Shown: piece after piece, positions 10,596-22,278 of the stretch
Numbering within the stretch: position 1 is the stretch's first letter
How the letters are laid out: each line of letters opens with the position of its first letter
Assembly: GCA_022225965.2 (NCBI GenBank)
Contig: JAKJXP020000094.1
Coordinates: forward strand, 62,001 to 126,000
Reading direction: 5' to 3'
DNA: 64,000 nt
Origin: Diatrype stigma
Taxonomy: Eukaryota; Ascomycota; Sordariomycetes; Xylariales; Diatrypaceae
Notes under the pieces: generated by a model
What the model was told of the DNA's origin: nothing
What the model saw: the letters and a program-made list of their open reading frames with translations, nothing else
Databases searched by the model: none
Made by a program: the position numbers and the translations under genes

Positions 10596-12574
10596 ATGCG
10601 GCAATCCCAAGCAATAGTGCTTCTGGGCATCTTGGCACAGAATGGCATTGTGACGGCAGGGTCGTTACCTCGAGGCGTTGGCCCGGAATGTTTGTATTCC
10701 CTTGAAGCTCCTTCTTTGTGGCCCTCCCCTCCTCCCGTTCCGTTAGTTCTGGGGTGTAGCGTAGAGTATAGAAGCTCAACACTGGACCCCGCATCACTAT
10801 TGTCATTATCCCCCTAACGAGAGCAGCTACATGATAGGGACCTTTGGAATCAGGTTCGAGAGGCCAGGAGCTGGCTGACCAATTGACTTTCTAGTTGCCA
10901 AGTTCTACGAAATCCAAGACACGTTCACCTGCATAGGTCACCCTTCGATAACCATTGCTGCGTCCCGGGTCAATGATAACTCATGTGACTGCCCGGATGG
11001 GTCCGATGAGCCGGGCACAGCAGCCTGTGCCAACCTAGACCCCCTATCGCCACCACAGCCCCTCCCGGCGTCGCTATCGGGGACGACGAACACTACCAAT
11101 GCCCTCCCTGGCTTTTGGTGTGAGAACAAGAGCCACATCGGCACCTACGTGCCGTTCTTGTATGTCAACGACGGCGTCTGCGATTACGACCTGTGCTGTG
11201 ATGGCAGCGAGGAGTACGCCAACAAAGGCGGAGTCAAGTGCGAGAACAAATGTGACGAGATCGGCAAGGAATGGAGGCGGATCGACAAGGAGCGGAGAGA
11301 GAATGCCGAGCGGGCCAACAAAAGACGGAGGACGATGGTCAAGGAGGCTAAGGAGCTCCGCCGTCGGGTCGAAGCTAAGGTCACCACCCTGACTAACGAG
11401 ATCAAGGAGCTCGAGGCCAAGCGGGATGATCTCAAGTCGAAGCTGGAGGACGCGAAGCGCCAGGACCTCGGTAAGGTCGTCTCGGGCGAGGGCAGTGGCA
11501 AGCTCGGGGTTCTCTCCAACTTGGCCAAGGCCAGGGTCAACGAACTGCGGGATACCTTGGGCAAGGTCGTGGACGAGCGCCACCAGCTCGAGGAGAAAGT
11601 CGCGGAACTGGAGGGCATCCTGTCTGCCTTCAAGGAGGAGTACAACCCTAACTTCAACGACGAAGGTGTCAAGAAGGCCGTTCGGGCCTGGGAGGACTAC
11701 GCGGCCAAGAAGACGGAGGAAACCGCGGAGGAGCTGAACGAGGCTGATATCGAAGCGGTCTTGAAGGAGGATAGCGAGACGTCGGGCATCAACTGGAAGG
11801 AGTTCGAGGAAGACGAGGCCACCGACACCGACATCCGTATGTCTAACCCAACCTCCCCATATGTAACACCCTCCATCTAAGGTGGAATCACGAACCTGCT
11901 AACACACTGGCACAGTCTACAGCCTGGAGGCGTACCTCCCTGGCCCCGTCCGCGACTTCATCCACGCGCGGGTGAACCTGCTGCGGATCTGGCTGATCGA
12001 GAACGGGATGCTAGCGGACTCGGCCGCCGGCAAGGGGGAGTCGCGGCTGGTCAAGGCGGCGCGGGAGGCGTACGAGGGGGCCGAGTCGGAGCTGACGGCG
12101 AAGCAGCGGGAGCTGACCAGCCAGAGGCAGGACCTGGACGAGAAGGACTACGGCGCGGACGACATCTTCCGGCATCTCAAGGGCAAGTGCGTGGCCAAGG
12201 ACAGCGGCGAGTACACGTACGAGCTGTGCTGGCTGGAGAAGACGACGCAGAAGAGCAAGAAGGGCGGCGCGGCCACCAACATGGGCAACTTCAAGAGCTT
12301 CGACGTCGGCGACGCCGACGAGGACGAGCGCCTCGACGGCAAGGGCCTCGGCCGCGGCCGCCGCGTCGTCCTGCGCTACGAGAACGGCCAGCACTGCTGG
12401 AACGGCCCCAACCGCCGCACCGACGTCTGGCTCGGCTGCGCCGAGACCGAGGAGCTCTGGCGCGTCAGCGAGCTCGAGAAGTGCGTCTACAAGATGGAGG
12501 TTGGCACCCCCGCCGCGTGCGAGGGCGCCGTGAGCCCCGGCGAGCCGGGCCAGGCCGCCAAGGATGAGCTATGA
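10596..12574 (+). CDS. gtb1: Glucosidase II beta subunit (PRKCSH-like)
   Basis: Exons 10596..10689, 10895..11836 and 11916..12574 encode 564 residues, the usual family size. This is the non-catalytic subunit of ER glucosidase II, which helps the alpha subunit trim glucose from N-glycans in the calnexin cycle. Visible are a signal peptide (about 1-22), the conserved PRGVGPE at the exon 1/2 junction, LDLa-like acidic Cys modules (CDCPDGSDEPG at 62-72; CDYDLCCDG from 127), and a charged coiled coil at about 150-290. A C-terminal MRH lectin domain lies at about 436-545 (from CVAKDSGEYTYELCW; ENGQHCWNGPNR). The terminal KDEL is an ER-retrieval signal. The 205-nt first intron places the signal peptide in its own exon. 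Function is assigned from family knowledge with high certainty. Confidence 0.95.
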
Positions 12575-12978
12575 AGGGGATAGCTTATGAGTGATTTGGA
12601 TGGGGAGGGGGGTTGGAGGTTTTCAACGTGATAAGTTACTTAGGCTAGATAGACAGCTACCAGCAAACGAGCAAATTAGAATAGTCGGTAGCTAGCAGCC
12701 TAGCTGGGTATGTACTTAAGAAAGTAAGCCTGCATGAGCGGTAGGCTTTACTTGCGAAGCGCTGCAGAAAGACGGATGCATTTCAAGGATGAGAAACGAT
12801 TTTAGATGAACTTTCAGTTATAAATGGACCATGAACTCCAAATGCAATCCCATTGGTGTATGCTGTGACCGAAGCAAGTGGTATCATTAATTAGGTCATA
12901 TACAGTCTACTTCTCATAGTAGTGTAGTCTTCAACTCCGTTTCAAAGCTACCTTGGTAGCTAAATACTTACTCATCTA
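12575..12978. other. Convergent intergenic DNA between gtb1 and rtf2
   Basis: These 404 bases hold the two 3' flanks. I see no gene and no clear terminator signal beyond AT-rich stretches. Confidence 0.5.
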
Positions 12979-13983
12979 TCATCTCACAGCTTCGCTCCGT
13001 GCCGTCATTTTCCGACGTTTGTTCCTCTCCTCTTGCTCCGCTAGCACCTTCGCCGTCAGGGACGCGGTCGCGCTGTTGTTGATCCGGCTAGATATCCCGT
13101 TCTTGTTGTCGCTCCTGCTTTTGCTTGCCGTCTTGTCCTTACTATTATTGGCTTTCGCCTCCTCCTTCTCCTCGCTCGCATCCTCACCACCGGCCTTGCG
13201 CTTCTTCTTGTTCTTACTCTTGCCGCCACCGCCACCACTGCCATTGCCGCTACTGCTCTTATCCTTCTTCAGGCTGTGCGTCAGGCCCAGGGCCTTAAGC
13301 TCGTCGACCCTTCTCGCCAGCTTCTCGAGCTCCGCCTCGTCCGTCGACAGGATGGGGATGAGGTCGCGCTCCTGGAACGGCTCGCTGCACTCGGGACACT
13401 GCTTCTGCCTCGTATCCTTGTCCTCCTTCCCCTTCGTCTCGCTTTTGCCCTTGTTGTCGTCAGAGTTGGCGGCGGTGGTGCCGATCGTCTCCCGGATGGC
13501 CACCTCGGCGAACACATGGCCGCACGGCACGACGTAGACGGCGCGCGCGTTGGACCCGGCGCCGAGCTCCTTCATGCTGACGGGGCAGGCGCGGACGCCG
13601 CGGCCCCGCTCGTCCCGCCGCACCGCGAACTGCAGCTTCACCACGTCCCGCAGCCCGCGGATGCCCGTGCGCGCGAACTCGGCCTGCTGCGTCGCGGGGA
13701 TCGGGGTCGCGGTCGACGATGGCGTATCGGAGGATGTGGTGGCGGTGGTGGTGGAAGTCAGGCATTGCAGGACCGACTCGTAGCTGTAGAGGCGCCCGCG
13801 CCAGTCCGAAACCACCGTCGTGCCGGCGACCGGGTCGAGCGGCTCGGAGGACAGAGGGCACGTGTCCCAGGCGTGCGCTAGCGATTCCAGGGCCGTGGCT
13901 TTGAGCTCCGAGGCCGAGGGGAGGCGCGCGGCTTCCTTGACGAGCTCGCGGCGCTTCGGGATCGAGCCCCCGTCGTTTCCCAT
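12979..13983 (-). CDS. rtf2: Replication termination factor 2 (Rtf2) family protein
   Basis: A single exon encodes 334 residues starting MGNDGGSIPKRRELVKE, the diagnostic Rtf2 N-terminus. The protein has a degenerate RING-like (C2HC2-type) fold: TCPLSSEPL at about 41-49, then C133, CGH at 154-156, and CPEC at 196-199. In fission yeast Rtf2 stabilises stalled replication forks at the RTS1 barrier, and in animals it is a replisome component removed by the proteasome. Two low-complexity inserts (Thr/Ser-rich at about 77-100; Lys/Asp-rich at about 170-193, inside the RING) lengthen the domain. The tail is Lys-rich, ending with ASLTAKVLAEQEERNKRRK, typical of fungal members. It is divergent from icp55, 638 bp away. 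Confidence 0.93.
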   Translation of the reverse strand: MGNDGGSIPKRRELVKEAARLPSASELKATALESLAHAWDTCPLSSEPLDPVAGTTVVSDWRGRLYSYESVLQCLTSTTTATTSSDTPSSTATPIPATQQAEFARTGIRGLRDVVKLQFAVRRDERGRGVRACPVSMKELGAGSNARAVYVVPCGHVFAEVAIRETIGTTAANSDDNKGKSETKGKEDKDTRQKQCPECSEPFQERDLIPILSTDEAELEKLARRVDELKALGLTHSLKKDKSSSGNGSGGGGGKSKNKKKRKAGGEDASEEKEEAKANNSKDKTASKSRSDNKNGISSRINNSATASLTAKVLAEQEERNKRRKMTARSEAVR

Positions 13984-14621
13984 GTTGTGGGGAGGGGGGA
14001 GGAGGGAGAATGGGCTGGCTCGGTTTTGGTGGTTCGTCGATAGAATTACGCGACCGATTCGGGGAAGCGGGTGTGACGAATAAATTGGCGGGCGATGAAA
14101 GTGATGGATAATGGATATTGCACAGCTTGTTGGGCAGTTGGCTTCTCAGAGTAAAAACCGGTCACAAGTGTATAGGTTGAGTATTGGAGTTGTTGGGACG
14201 TATGAACGGAAGAAAGGTTGTAGGTGAGTAAGTACGAAGTCAACTTACAAGGACTGTATGTAGGATTGACTGCGGGCCACTTTTAACTCAGGTGGTGTTT
14301 TAGTGCCACTTTTAGGCTGACCCTGGCTGAGGCTACACGCTGTTGAGGGCCCCTGAGCTTAAGATACTGTATGTTCTTTAGTTCGCCCCACCAGCCCATC
14401 AGCCCTGGCCTGGCCGTGGAGCAACAACTTCAAGCTTCGTTCAGCCACAATTGACGTCGTCGTCCGTGTCGTCCTCGCCTCCATCCTCGCTCCCTGACAT
14501 CAACATTGAGGGACAGATACACCAATTGGGTCTTCAGACTTTACTGTAACCTACGATACCTCAAATAGGATGTTTATACCATAAGCAATGCGACATAGCT
14601 TAGTGTGCCAAGCCACAATTC
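13984..14621. promoter_or_regulatory. Divergent promoter region of rtf2 and icp55
   Basis: The two genes start at its ends and point away from each other, so both promoters must lie in these 638 bases. There is no credible ORF inside. I cannot define a transcription start or a factor site. Confidence 0.45.
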
Positions 14622-16199
14622 ATGATGACGAAGCTTAAGCAGCTGCCGTTGAGGCAGTTAAGACAACATGTCAAACAGCAAGCTCAAACTCGCCCAGCTC
14701 ACCCACACCTTTCATTTTCCACCCGTCCTTTAAATATATCCCATACAGCAGCATCGCGGTCATTGTCTCGCACAACTACCACAAGCCAGAGGACGACGAC
14801 CCGGTCATATGCTACCGCCGCTGCGGCTACTGGCGTGCCCGCCTCACAGCTCCTCTTCGGCCAGCCCGTGCACGAGACGCACCCACACCTACTAGCGCCG
14901 GGGGAGCTCACGCCGGGTATCACAGCGCTCGAGTACCACGAGCGGCGAGCGGCGCTATGCCACTCCCTACCGCCCGACTCGGCCGTAGTACTGCCCTCGG
15001 CATCCGTGCAGTACCGGTCGGGCGCCGTGTTCCACGCCTTCCGCCAGGAGTCCAACTTCCTGTACCTAACGGGATTCTCAGAACCCGACTCGATCGCCGT
15101 GCTGCGCCGCACCGGCGACGAGCTCAGCGACTACACCTTCCACCTGCTCTGCCGCCCCAAGGACCCCCGCGCCGAGCAGTGGAGCGGCCCGTGGAGCGGC
15201 GTCGACGCCGCCCGCGACGTCTGGAACGCCGATACCGCCGGTGACATCGCCCGCGTTGAGTCGTTGCTGGCCGACGCTCTGCGCGGCGTTGCACGCATCT
15301 ACACCGACGCCGAGCTAGCGCGGCCGCCGAGCGACGGCGGCGCGCCGACGCGGTTCGGCCTCCTGCTGCGGGCCGCGGCGCCGCGGGCCGCCGTGACGGC
15401 CCCGCTGCGCCCCCACGTGAACAACCTGCGCGCCATCAAGTCGGCGGCCGAGGTGGCCAACATGCGGCGCGCGGGCCGGGACTCCGGCCGGGCGCTGACC
15501 GAGGCGATGCGGCGGCCCTGGCGGTACGAGAAGGACCTGGCCGCCTTCCTCGACTACGAGTACCAGCGGGCCGGGCTGGACGGGTCCGCGTACATCCCCG
15601 TGGTGGCGGGCGGGCGCAAGGCGACGCTGATCCACTACGTGCAGAACAGCGGGGCCATCGACGCGGAGGGGAACGAGCTGGTGCTGGTCGACGCGGGCGG
15701 GGAGTACGGCACGTACATCGCGGACATCACGCGCACGTGGCCGTCGGGGGGCCGGTTCTCGGGGCCGCAGCGCGACCTGTACGAGGCGGTGCTGCGGGCG
15801 CAGCGGTCGTCGGTGGCGCTGTGCCGCGCCAGCGCCAACCTGTCGCTGGACCAGCTCAACGGCATCACGGACGCGGCGCTGCGCGACCAGCTGCGCGCGC
15901 TGGGCTTCGACCTCCGCGGCGACGACATGGCCCGCCTGTTCCCCCACCACGTCGGCCACTACGTCGGCCTCGACGTCCACGACACCCCCGGCTACCCCCG
16001 CACCGTGCCGCTGCGCCAGGGCCACTGCGTCACCATCGAGCCCGGCGTCTACGTCCCCGACGAGGACCGCTTCCCCGCCCACTTCCGCGGCCTGGGCATC
16101 CGCATCGAGGACAGCATCTGCGTGGGCGATGAGGATCCGCTGGTGCTGACTACGGAGGCTGTGAAGGAGGTGGTCGATATCGAGGCTCTGAGGGAATGA
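14622..16199 (+). CDS. icp55: Mitochondrial intermediate-cleaving aminopeptidase (Icp55-type aminopeptidase P)
   Basis: A single exon encodes 525 residues. The first 65 or so are Arg/Ser/Thr-rich with no acidic residues, a mitochondrial presequence. An aminopeptidase-P N-terminal domain (about 95-250) and a pita-bread M24 metallopeptidase domain (about 265-515) follow. The dinuclear-metal ligands are all visible: D357 (LVDAGGEY), D368 (ADITRTWP), H446 (VGHYVGLDVHD), E473 (TIEPGVY) and E496 (IRIEDS). Icp55 removes one residue after the mitochondrial processing peptidase has cut, stabilising imported proteins. The length matches yeast Icp55. The presequence and the FPHHVGHY context favour Icp55 over cytosolic aminopeptidase P. 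Third positions are strongly GC-biased. Confidence 0.93.
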   Translation: MMTKLKQLPLRQLRQHVKQQAQTRPAHPHLSFSTRPLNISHTAASRSLSRTTTTSQRTTTRSYATAAAATGVPASQLLFGQPVHETHPHLLAPGELTPGITALEYHERRAALCHSLPPDSAVVLPSASVQYRSGAVFHAFRQESNFLYLTGFSEPDSIAVLRRTGDELSDYTFHLLCRPKDPRAEQWSGPWSGVDAARDVWNADTAGDIARVESLLADALRGVARIYTDAELARPPSDGGAPTRFGLLLRAAAPRAAVTAPLRPHVNNLRAIKSAAEVANMRRAGRDSGRALTEAMRRPWRYEKDLAAFLDYEYQRAGLDGSAYIPVVAGGRKATLIHYVQNSGAIDAEGNELVLVDAGGEYGTYIADITRTWPSGGRFSGPQRDLYEAVLRAQRSSVALCRASANLSLDQLNGITDAALRDQLRALGFDLRGDDMARLFPHHVGHYVGLDVHDTPGYPRTVPLRQGHCVTIEPGVYVPDEDRFPAHFRGLGIRIEDSICVGDEDPLVLTTEAVKEVVDIEALRE

Positions 16200-16503
16200 C
16201 AGGTTTCTTGCATAGATAAAATCGGGAATGTGTAGATTTGTTTGTACATGTATATTTCGAGCCCTGCTGTCCTACACTATACCGGATTGAATGCTAACTA
16301 CATAGGCATGGCAGGCGAACATTCGGTAGTCATGAGCTTGTTTGGATGTACCATATCTTATGTATGATGATCGGTACCTATGAGCTCACGTACATATAGA
16401 GCTGTATTTAAAACTCTGGGGTGCCAGGCTGGCTATATCGCCGACAGCATAGAACGATAACATCTTAGTAACGTTTTTCTATGCCGTAAGCATAAACCAT
16501 GGC
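16200..16503. other. Convergent intergenic DNA
   Basis: This is AT-rich 3' flank between icp55 and the HET gene. I see nothing else in it. Confidence 0.5.
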
Positions 16504-18745
16504 TCATTCAATCTCTATCTCACTTGGCTTAAACCCATCAAAGATATGCTCGCGGCAGTCCACAAATTTCTGCCATTCCTCCGCAGGCACGTCCTCTGGC
16601 TTGCCCACCTCCGGGTGTATTGTGAAGTCAAAGAGCCCAATGCGCGTGAACTTGGAAGACGTTCGGGACTCCGTCTTTTGCTGGAGGACGAGCCCTATGG
16701 ATCCAGGCCCGGTTCTTGACCCTGGAGCACAAATCTCGAGAAAGTAGATGGCTGACTGCTTTGTAGGGTCGACAGGTCTTTGCGGTAGAGCTTGCGCCGC
16801 CAAGCCTCCCTGACCTGACTTGGAAGTCGAGCTTGTGATAACGCCGCCCTCGAGGAAGCCCATTCCTGTTGTATCAGCCTTGATCATATCGGAAAGTATG
16901 GCCTTTGAGAAAAGGGTCTTCGGGGATTCATTCTGGGATGTGTAGACTTGATGCTCGGTCCAGTAGGTCTTCAGAAGCTTGCCGCACACGCGAACTGTTC
17001 CTCGTTTAGTCGCTCCGAATAGTACCTTGGGATTCTGAAGCTCGATGTCAACGTTTCGTATCTCCAAGGAGATATCCTTGATCGCCTTGATGAAGTATAC
17101 CGGGCCGTTCACCGAAGTCCACGACCAAGACGGGCCTTGGTATTCCTTGGGTTTCGGTCGGGGTGCCGTCACACGCCACAGCAAGTCCGTAGGCAGGAAC
17201 CTTTCCCAGAGGCCGGCCACATAACGGGTGTTGAGGACAGGGGCTATCCGGTCCGCGAGACCGGATATGGCAAGGCACCGGTCCACCGGAACGCTCAGGT
17301 CCCGCATCGTGTACGCCTCTACCAGGTCTCTCCACATGTCGATGAAATCTCCCTGTGCTGTTTCCGGGTTTCCGACGTCGTAATCCAGATCAACGCCGAA
17401 CGTGCTCTTGTAGAAGTTCTTCAAGCCTTCGACATCGTCTTGGATGTCGAGTTTGCGGGGGAAGACGATGTTTTCGAGGTAGCGAACGTCGTACTCCTGG
17501 TCCACCTTCCAACCATCGACTATCTGTGGCTTGGAGGGCGAGCACTGACACAGCAAGTTGCACTGCTTGCTGTTGAATCGTAATAGCCGCTTGGAAAGAT
17601 ACGACTCTTGCAGTGTCCATGCTCGAGTATCAATATGTTCGTCGAATTGCAGCTCGCCCATCTCTGTGAGGTACACCGAGCCTGCTCTGCCATCACGACA
17701 TCTGAATGGGAGTTTGAACGCGCTTCCTGCCAGCATATTCAGGTCTCGCTCGTGAAGAAATCCATCCCCCGCAGTCCTCGCGGCACCGGCAACAATAGTA
17801 ACGGTGGCTTCGTTGTAAACGTTGGGCATATCGGCAATCTCTCTCGCCTTGTCATCGTCGTCGTCCTGTATGATGCAGAGGGAATCCACCCACAGATACC
17901 GGGCGTCAAGAGCAGCTGTTACCTTCACAGCGTCTTGGATGGTCTGAGGTAGATTAGCCCACTGGATGTCACGACTATACGCGGGTAGCCTCTCCCTTGT
18001 AGTCTTGTGGACTTGATCACCACCCCAGCAGTAGCTAAGAGCAATATACTTGACAGGTCCCGTGGACTTTTGGATCCGAAGACTATAACCACCCTGAGGA
18101 AGACGGTTTATCTCCAGAAGACGGGTGGGAGCTTTGCCTGAAGCTGATGAGTTACATTCAGCATGGACACCGGCCTCCTGAAGGCAATCATCAAGGTACT
18201 TCCTAGCCCTGTTGAAAAAGCCTGGGGAGTCAGGCCGCCGGGCAATTGGCCGTGTCCTGACGTAATCAGCGGCTGGGTCACCTATATATTTCCTTAGCAT
18301 CGAGTTATGCACCCCTCTAAATTCCCCTCTTCCTGCAATGCTTACCAGCGTCGGCAAACACATGAAAACATCCAGCTGCCACCTTGTCAACTCTCTTCAT
18401 AGCTACTTTGTCCCATAAGCAGAACCCCTGTATCTCCGTCAGGTCCTGAGTGTCGTTCTCCATGTCGATAACAGGGTTATCTATATTGGCGAAGAGCACG
18501 ATCTCGTCCGCTCGGCTGTCCCATCGAGAGAGGGCCGCTTTGTCCCATTGTAGCCACCTTGACACGATAGGCTCTAGCAGCAGGCAACCGTCGGCATAGG
18601 CTCGCTTGACGTCGATCAGGCTGAAATCAAATATGAGTCCATTGTTTGGAATGCCACTATCGCCAACGTAGTCGAACCAGCCATCAATGAGATCCAACAC
18701 CAGTTTTTGGCAATGAACACAGGAATGCGCGTTGGACGTGCTCAT
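16504..18745 (-). CDS. HET-domain (heterokaryon incompatibility) protein
   Basis: Exons 18745..18346 and 18281..16504 (intron 18282-18345, branch-like gctaag) encode 725 residues. The N-terminal exon carries the CVHCQK motif and VKRAYADGC seen in front of many HET domains. The HET domain follows at about 212-300, with YIALSYCWGGDQ, RYLWVDSLCIIQ and NEATVTIVAGAA. HET proteins mediate nonself recognition and can trigger cell death when hyphae of different genotype fuse, but most members are uncharacterised. No NACHT, WD40 or ankyrin part is attached; the C-terminal half is a divergent region found in HET-only proteins. The start is the ATG at 18745, because the upstream frame has only a TTG. 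An alternative acceptor 11 nt earlier breaks the frame. Confidence 0.9.
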
Positions 18746-19202
18746 ATTGAACCGTATAGAATTCGCCGGGATATCACGCTGCTTTGGGTACTCGTAGTTG
18801 TGCAATGAGGTGCTGTAGATCTAAGCGGAGATGTCGCAGCCAGTATATAAAGCGTTATTGCCACTAGAGCAATAACGGTTCCGTTTTTGCAATGCGACAG
18901 GAGAAGGTTCGCTTACAGGACTTGAGCGACTTGGGTTAACGATGTGGCACAGCCACAATGAGTACACCACCCAATTAGTCAAATTCGTTTCTTCTAGTAT
19001 TAGGGGTCGACTCCTCATCGTACCGTTCGAAGAACCCCCATCACTTATTGCTTGTGCTTTATAACGACACAGGACGCTTATGATTTGATTAATTGATATT
19101 CGTATGTGCAAAATGTTTTGAAATATATACATCTCATCCCGATAGGATGAGTTAGAAAATGTGTTTTCGCTGTCTCAGACTCGAACTCCACCGACGACCT
19201 AC
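18746..19202. other. Intergenic DNA upstream of the HET gene
   Basis: AT-rich sequence holding the HET promoter and the 3' flank of the arabinanase gene. No further gene is visible. Confidence 0.5.
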
Positions 19203-20270
19203 TTATGAAATCGTAGGCCATCCGTCCACCCAATTTATAACATTCCACCCAAATTTAGACTGGGGATAATCAACTCCTACATTTAGATCCACTATGTCGA
19301 ACAAGTCAGTATAAATCACGATCATGCCTCACCGACGGGAAAGGGGGAAGGGTGAGTGCGAAGAAGGGGGATCCTTACAATAGTGATAATATAAGACATC
19401 ACCATGCGCAGGGTCGGTGAAGACTCCCTGTCCACCGGGTGCGTAGATGTTATCGTGGCTAGCGAGCACGGTGGTGCCGCCACCGCTGGTACAGGACACG
19501 CCATTCTTATCGACGTAAGGGCCGGCGGGGTTGTCGCTGCGGCAGACGACGATGTGGTAGACCTCGTCGATGGGGTCGGTAGCAGGGTTGTAGGTGCAGC
19601 AGATGCCGACGCTCAGGAACTGGTACCAGAGGTTGTCGCGGCGCCAGATGAAGGCGCCCTCCATGCGGTGGATGCCGTCGGGCGCGTAGGCGATCTGGTG
19701 CTCGTTGCCCGAGCGGAAGACGTACTCGCCGTCGATGGCCACGCGCGCCTGGTAGACGTCGCCCCAGTACGAGCCCCACTGCAGGTACCACTCGTTGTCG
19801 CCGGTGCCGTTGACCACGTTGGGGTCGATGGCGTTGTAGGGGCTGGCTCCCGTCGACGTCACCACGATGCCGTGGTCCGTCCACGACCCGGACTCCATCG
19901 TCGCCGACGTCGCGTACCCGATCGCCGACGTCTGGCTGCCCGACTTCGACACCGAGTAGAAGCAGTAGTACAGCCCCCGCATGTAGCTGACGTCGGGCGC
20001 CCACAGCTCCGTGTTGCCGGGGAGGTTGATCACGCTGGCGCCCTGGATCACGCTGCCCGCGCTCGTCCAGGGGCCCGCTAGGTCGTCCGCCGTCGAGATC
20101 CCGATCAGGTCCAGCGTAGAGAACCGGAAGTACTTGCCGTCGGCGCGCTTGACGACGGCCGGGTCATGCGTGAAGCACTCGCCTGAGCAAGCGCCCGGGG
20201 TTGGGTACTGGGCGAGGACGGCAGAGGGCAGGAGGGCCAGCAGACATGCTGATAATGTGGGGAGTAACAT
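19203..20270 (-). CDS. Secreted endo-1,5-alpha-L-arabinanase, GH43
   Basis: Exons 20270..19379 and 19291..19203 (87-nt intron, donor GTAAGG) encode 326 residues. The small last exon restores the family's C-terminus (KFGWNVINWVDGWPTIS), which an intronless reading misses. A signal peptide spans 1-20 (cut near VLA-QYP). The five-bladed propeller of GH43 shows the catalytic trio: base D36 (THDPAVV), D149 (NAIDPNV) and acid E204 (RMEGAFIW). The enzyme cuts internal alpha-1,5 bonds of pectic arabinan in plant cell walls and acts outside the cell. No carbohydrate-binding module is attached. It suggests a plant-associated or saprotrophic lifestyle. The endo specificity is inferred from resemblance to fungal AbnA proteins; an exo-acting GH43 is less likely. 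Confidence 0.92.
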
Positions 20271-22278
20271 CGTGTTAAGGAAAGGGGGTTGTTGGCTTTT
20301 GGGGAGAGGGTTGATTCACCACACAAGGTTGGCTTGACGGTATACTGACTTCTACAACGACGCGCTCCTCCGGGACACGATGCCCTGGGCTTGCGGATGC
20401 CGTGTCTTATACATATTGCATGATACCTGTTCCTGAGCTCGCTCCCCCTCGCGTTCAGGTCCACCCAACTCGGCCCAACCTGGAGGAAGTCGGATGCTGA
20501 CTGCTGCTAGGATCTTGGGTAGACAGAGCTGGGTGCTACCTAAGGGGTTGGTTCCCATAGCTTGCCATCGCTTATGAGGCCATATCGAAGCGTAGTCCTC
20601 AAATGGAATCTCGCAAGACGTTCTGGTTGCAGCGCCACGCCACGCATGTCATGCCATGGGAACCAGCTGACATTGGGTACAGAAGCGGAAACAGCAAGCC
20701 GCGAATGGCCTGAAACCAACAGCCCGGACCAGGCCAGTGAGATGGTCCATGACAACTTCCTATAACTACACAAACAGCTTATAGGCTGAGACATGGATCA
20801 TGGGAAACGCACGCTGGCTGGGTAGGTATCGGCTTACTTACGGAAGTACAATGGTCCGTCCCCTCCCTTCACGGAGACGTCGGCACCTAATGGGCAAGAA
20901 TAATACAACAGTAACACAGGAAGGATCCTATATACTGCATATGCCCCTTAGAGCATCATTATAGTCCTATAACTGCATACAATTCATGTCAGCTTGACTC
21001 CAACACCGCAGCATCGGGTGCTATTTGGTGCATATGCCAGTTGACATGCATGGGGATGTTAGGGAAATGTCAACTCCATGCAGTACCCAGGATCATAGGA
21101 TCATAAGGTTCATAACTGCAAATAGAATCCGGACTTCGCTTAATTCATTTGCAACCACCATCAAGTCCGCCCGCCCGGGTATCACGGGTGTTGTAAGGAC
21201 CTATAGAGAAAAGTCGTTGTTGTCCGAACGATCCCAAGCAAATCATCATGCACTCGACTGTAGTCGTGGACGTAAGCATTTGTTAGTGATAGTTAGCGAC
21301 TATGGGCGACGATCCGGGACGATCTACCGGTCTCGAACGGTCCCCAACATTTCCACGCACAATGTCAGCCCTGGTTTGCTGGTGCTGTGCCGTATTACTA
21401 CGCCGCTAACACCTCGTAAGGCTTACTACGTGGACGGCTCAGGACGCGTTGCTGGGGATGGCCATGATATAAAGAGATGCCATACCAGGAACGGCAGGTT
21501 CTGTGGTTATCATCCAATGCTTTTTGGTGCTTCGTTAGGGGTCCGTGGACTTTTTGGCGAATGAGAGCTACGGCTTGGACCAATTTTAACCTTATTTCTC
21601 CGGATGCACCAGGGCATAGCAGGGCGTAACAGGAGCATAACAGGGCATATCCGGACAACTTCGGCGGACTGGTTCAGGTGTAATGAATCAGTTCTTGGGG
21701 TCATGCGAATGAAGTGGTTTATTAGTACAACACCATGCTCATGCCCCTCGCCGGCGCTAAGTCGAACTTCATCTTCCTTATTGGGTAGCTACGTTACTTC
21801 TAGAATGAATCTATCTCCAACCGGCTTGACAGCGCCGAATAATATATCGCCGGGTCCGACGAATCCCCAAGCTTCACAGCGCAGAGGCGCTTCGGACAAC
21901 CTTATGACCAGGTGCCAAGTGGCACGAGCTCCGGGGTGGCTGTGCTCTCGATTAATTGGTTGTTATAGCTGACAAGTGACTAGGCTAAAATCTGACCGGA
22001 TGCCATGGCAGACACGTCGGGCTTGGACCTTGAATGTAATGCCACTTGCCTATTTGATGCCAATGCTCTAATTGGAGACACGCAGCTCAGACAATGCTGT
22101 CTGGGTTAGGAATGTAGTATCGCTGGCCACACGATAGGTCGAGATATCACGAGTTGTCTTAGTATAGTATATAGTATATAGTATCAAAATCGCCAATGCA
22201 GCAGCCCGTGTTGTACGTCGACGTCTTGCTTCGTAGGTCCGACAAGAAGAAAGAGAATCACCTTTCACATAGTTTACC
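20271..22278. other. 2-kb intergenic stretch
   Basis: This holds the arabinanase promoter on its left end and the promoter of the secreted-protein gene on its right end. A 179-codon open frame at 21025-21564 has no hydrophobic core, no family resemblance and odd composition, so I do not call it. Short tagtatag repeats occur near 22162-22185. Confidence 0.5.

Noticed and set aside
19172..19200. Second tRNA-like T-loop, gactcgaactcc
   Set aside because: Stem bases do not pair, and no cloverleaf can be drawn around it.
21025..21564. 179-codon open frame in the intergenic region
   Set aside because: No family feature, signal or hydrophobic pattern; composition resembles random translation, and overlapping frames on the other strand are comparable.
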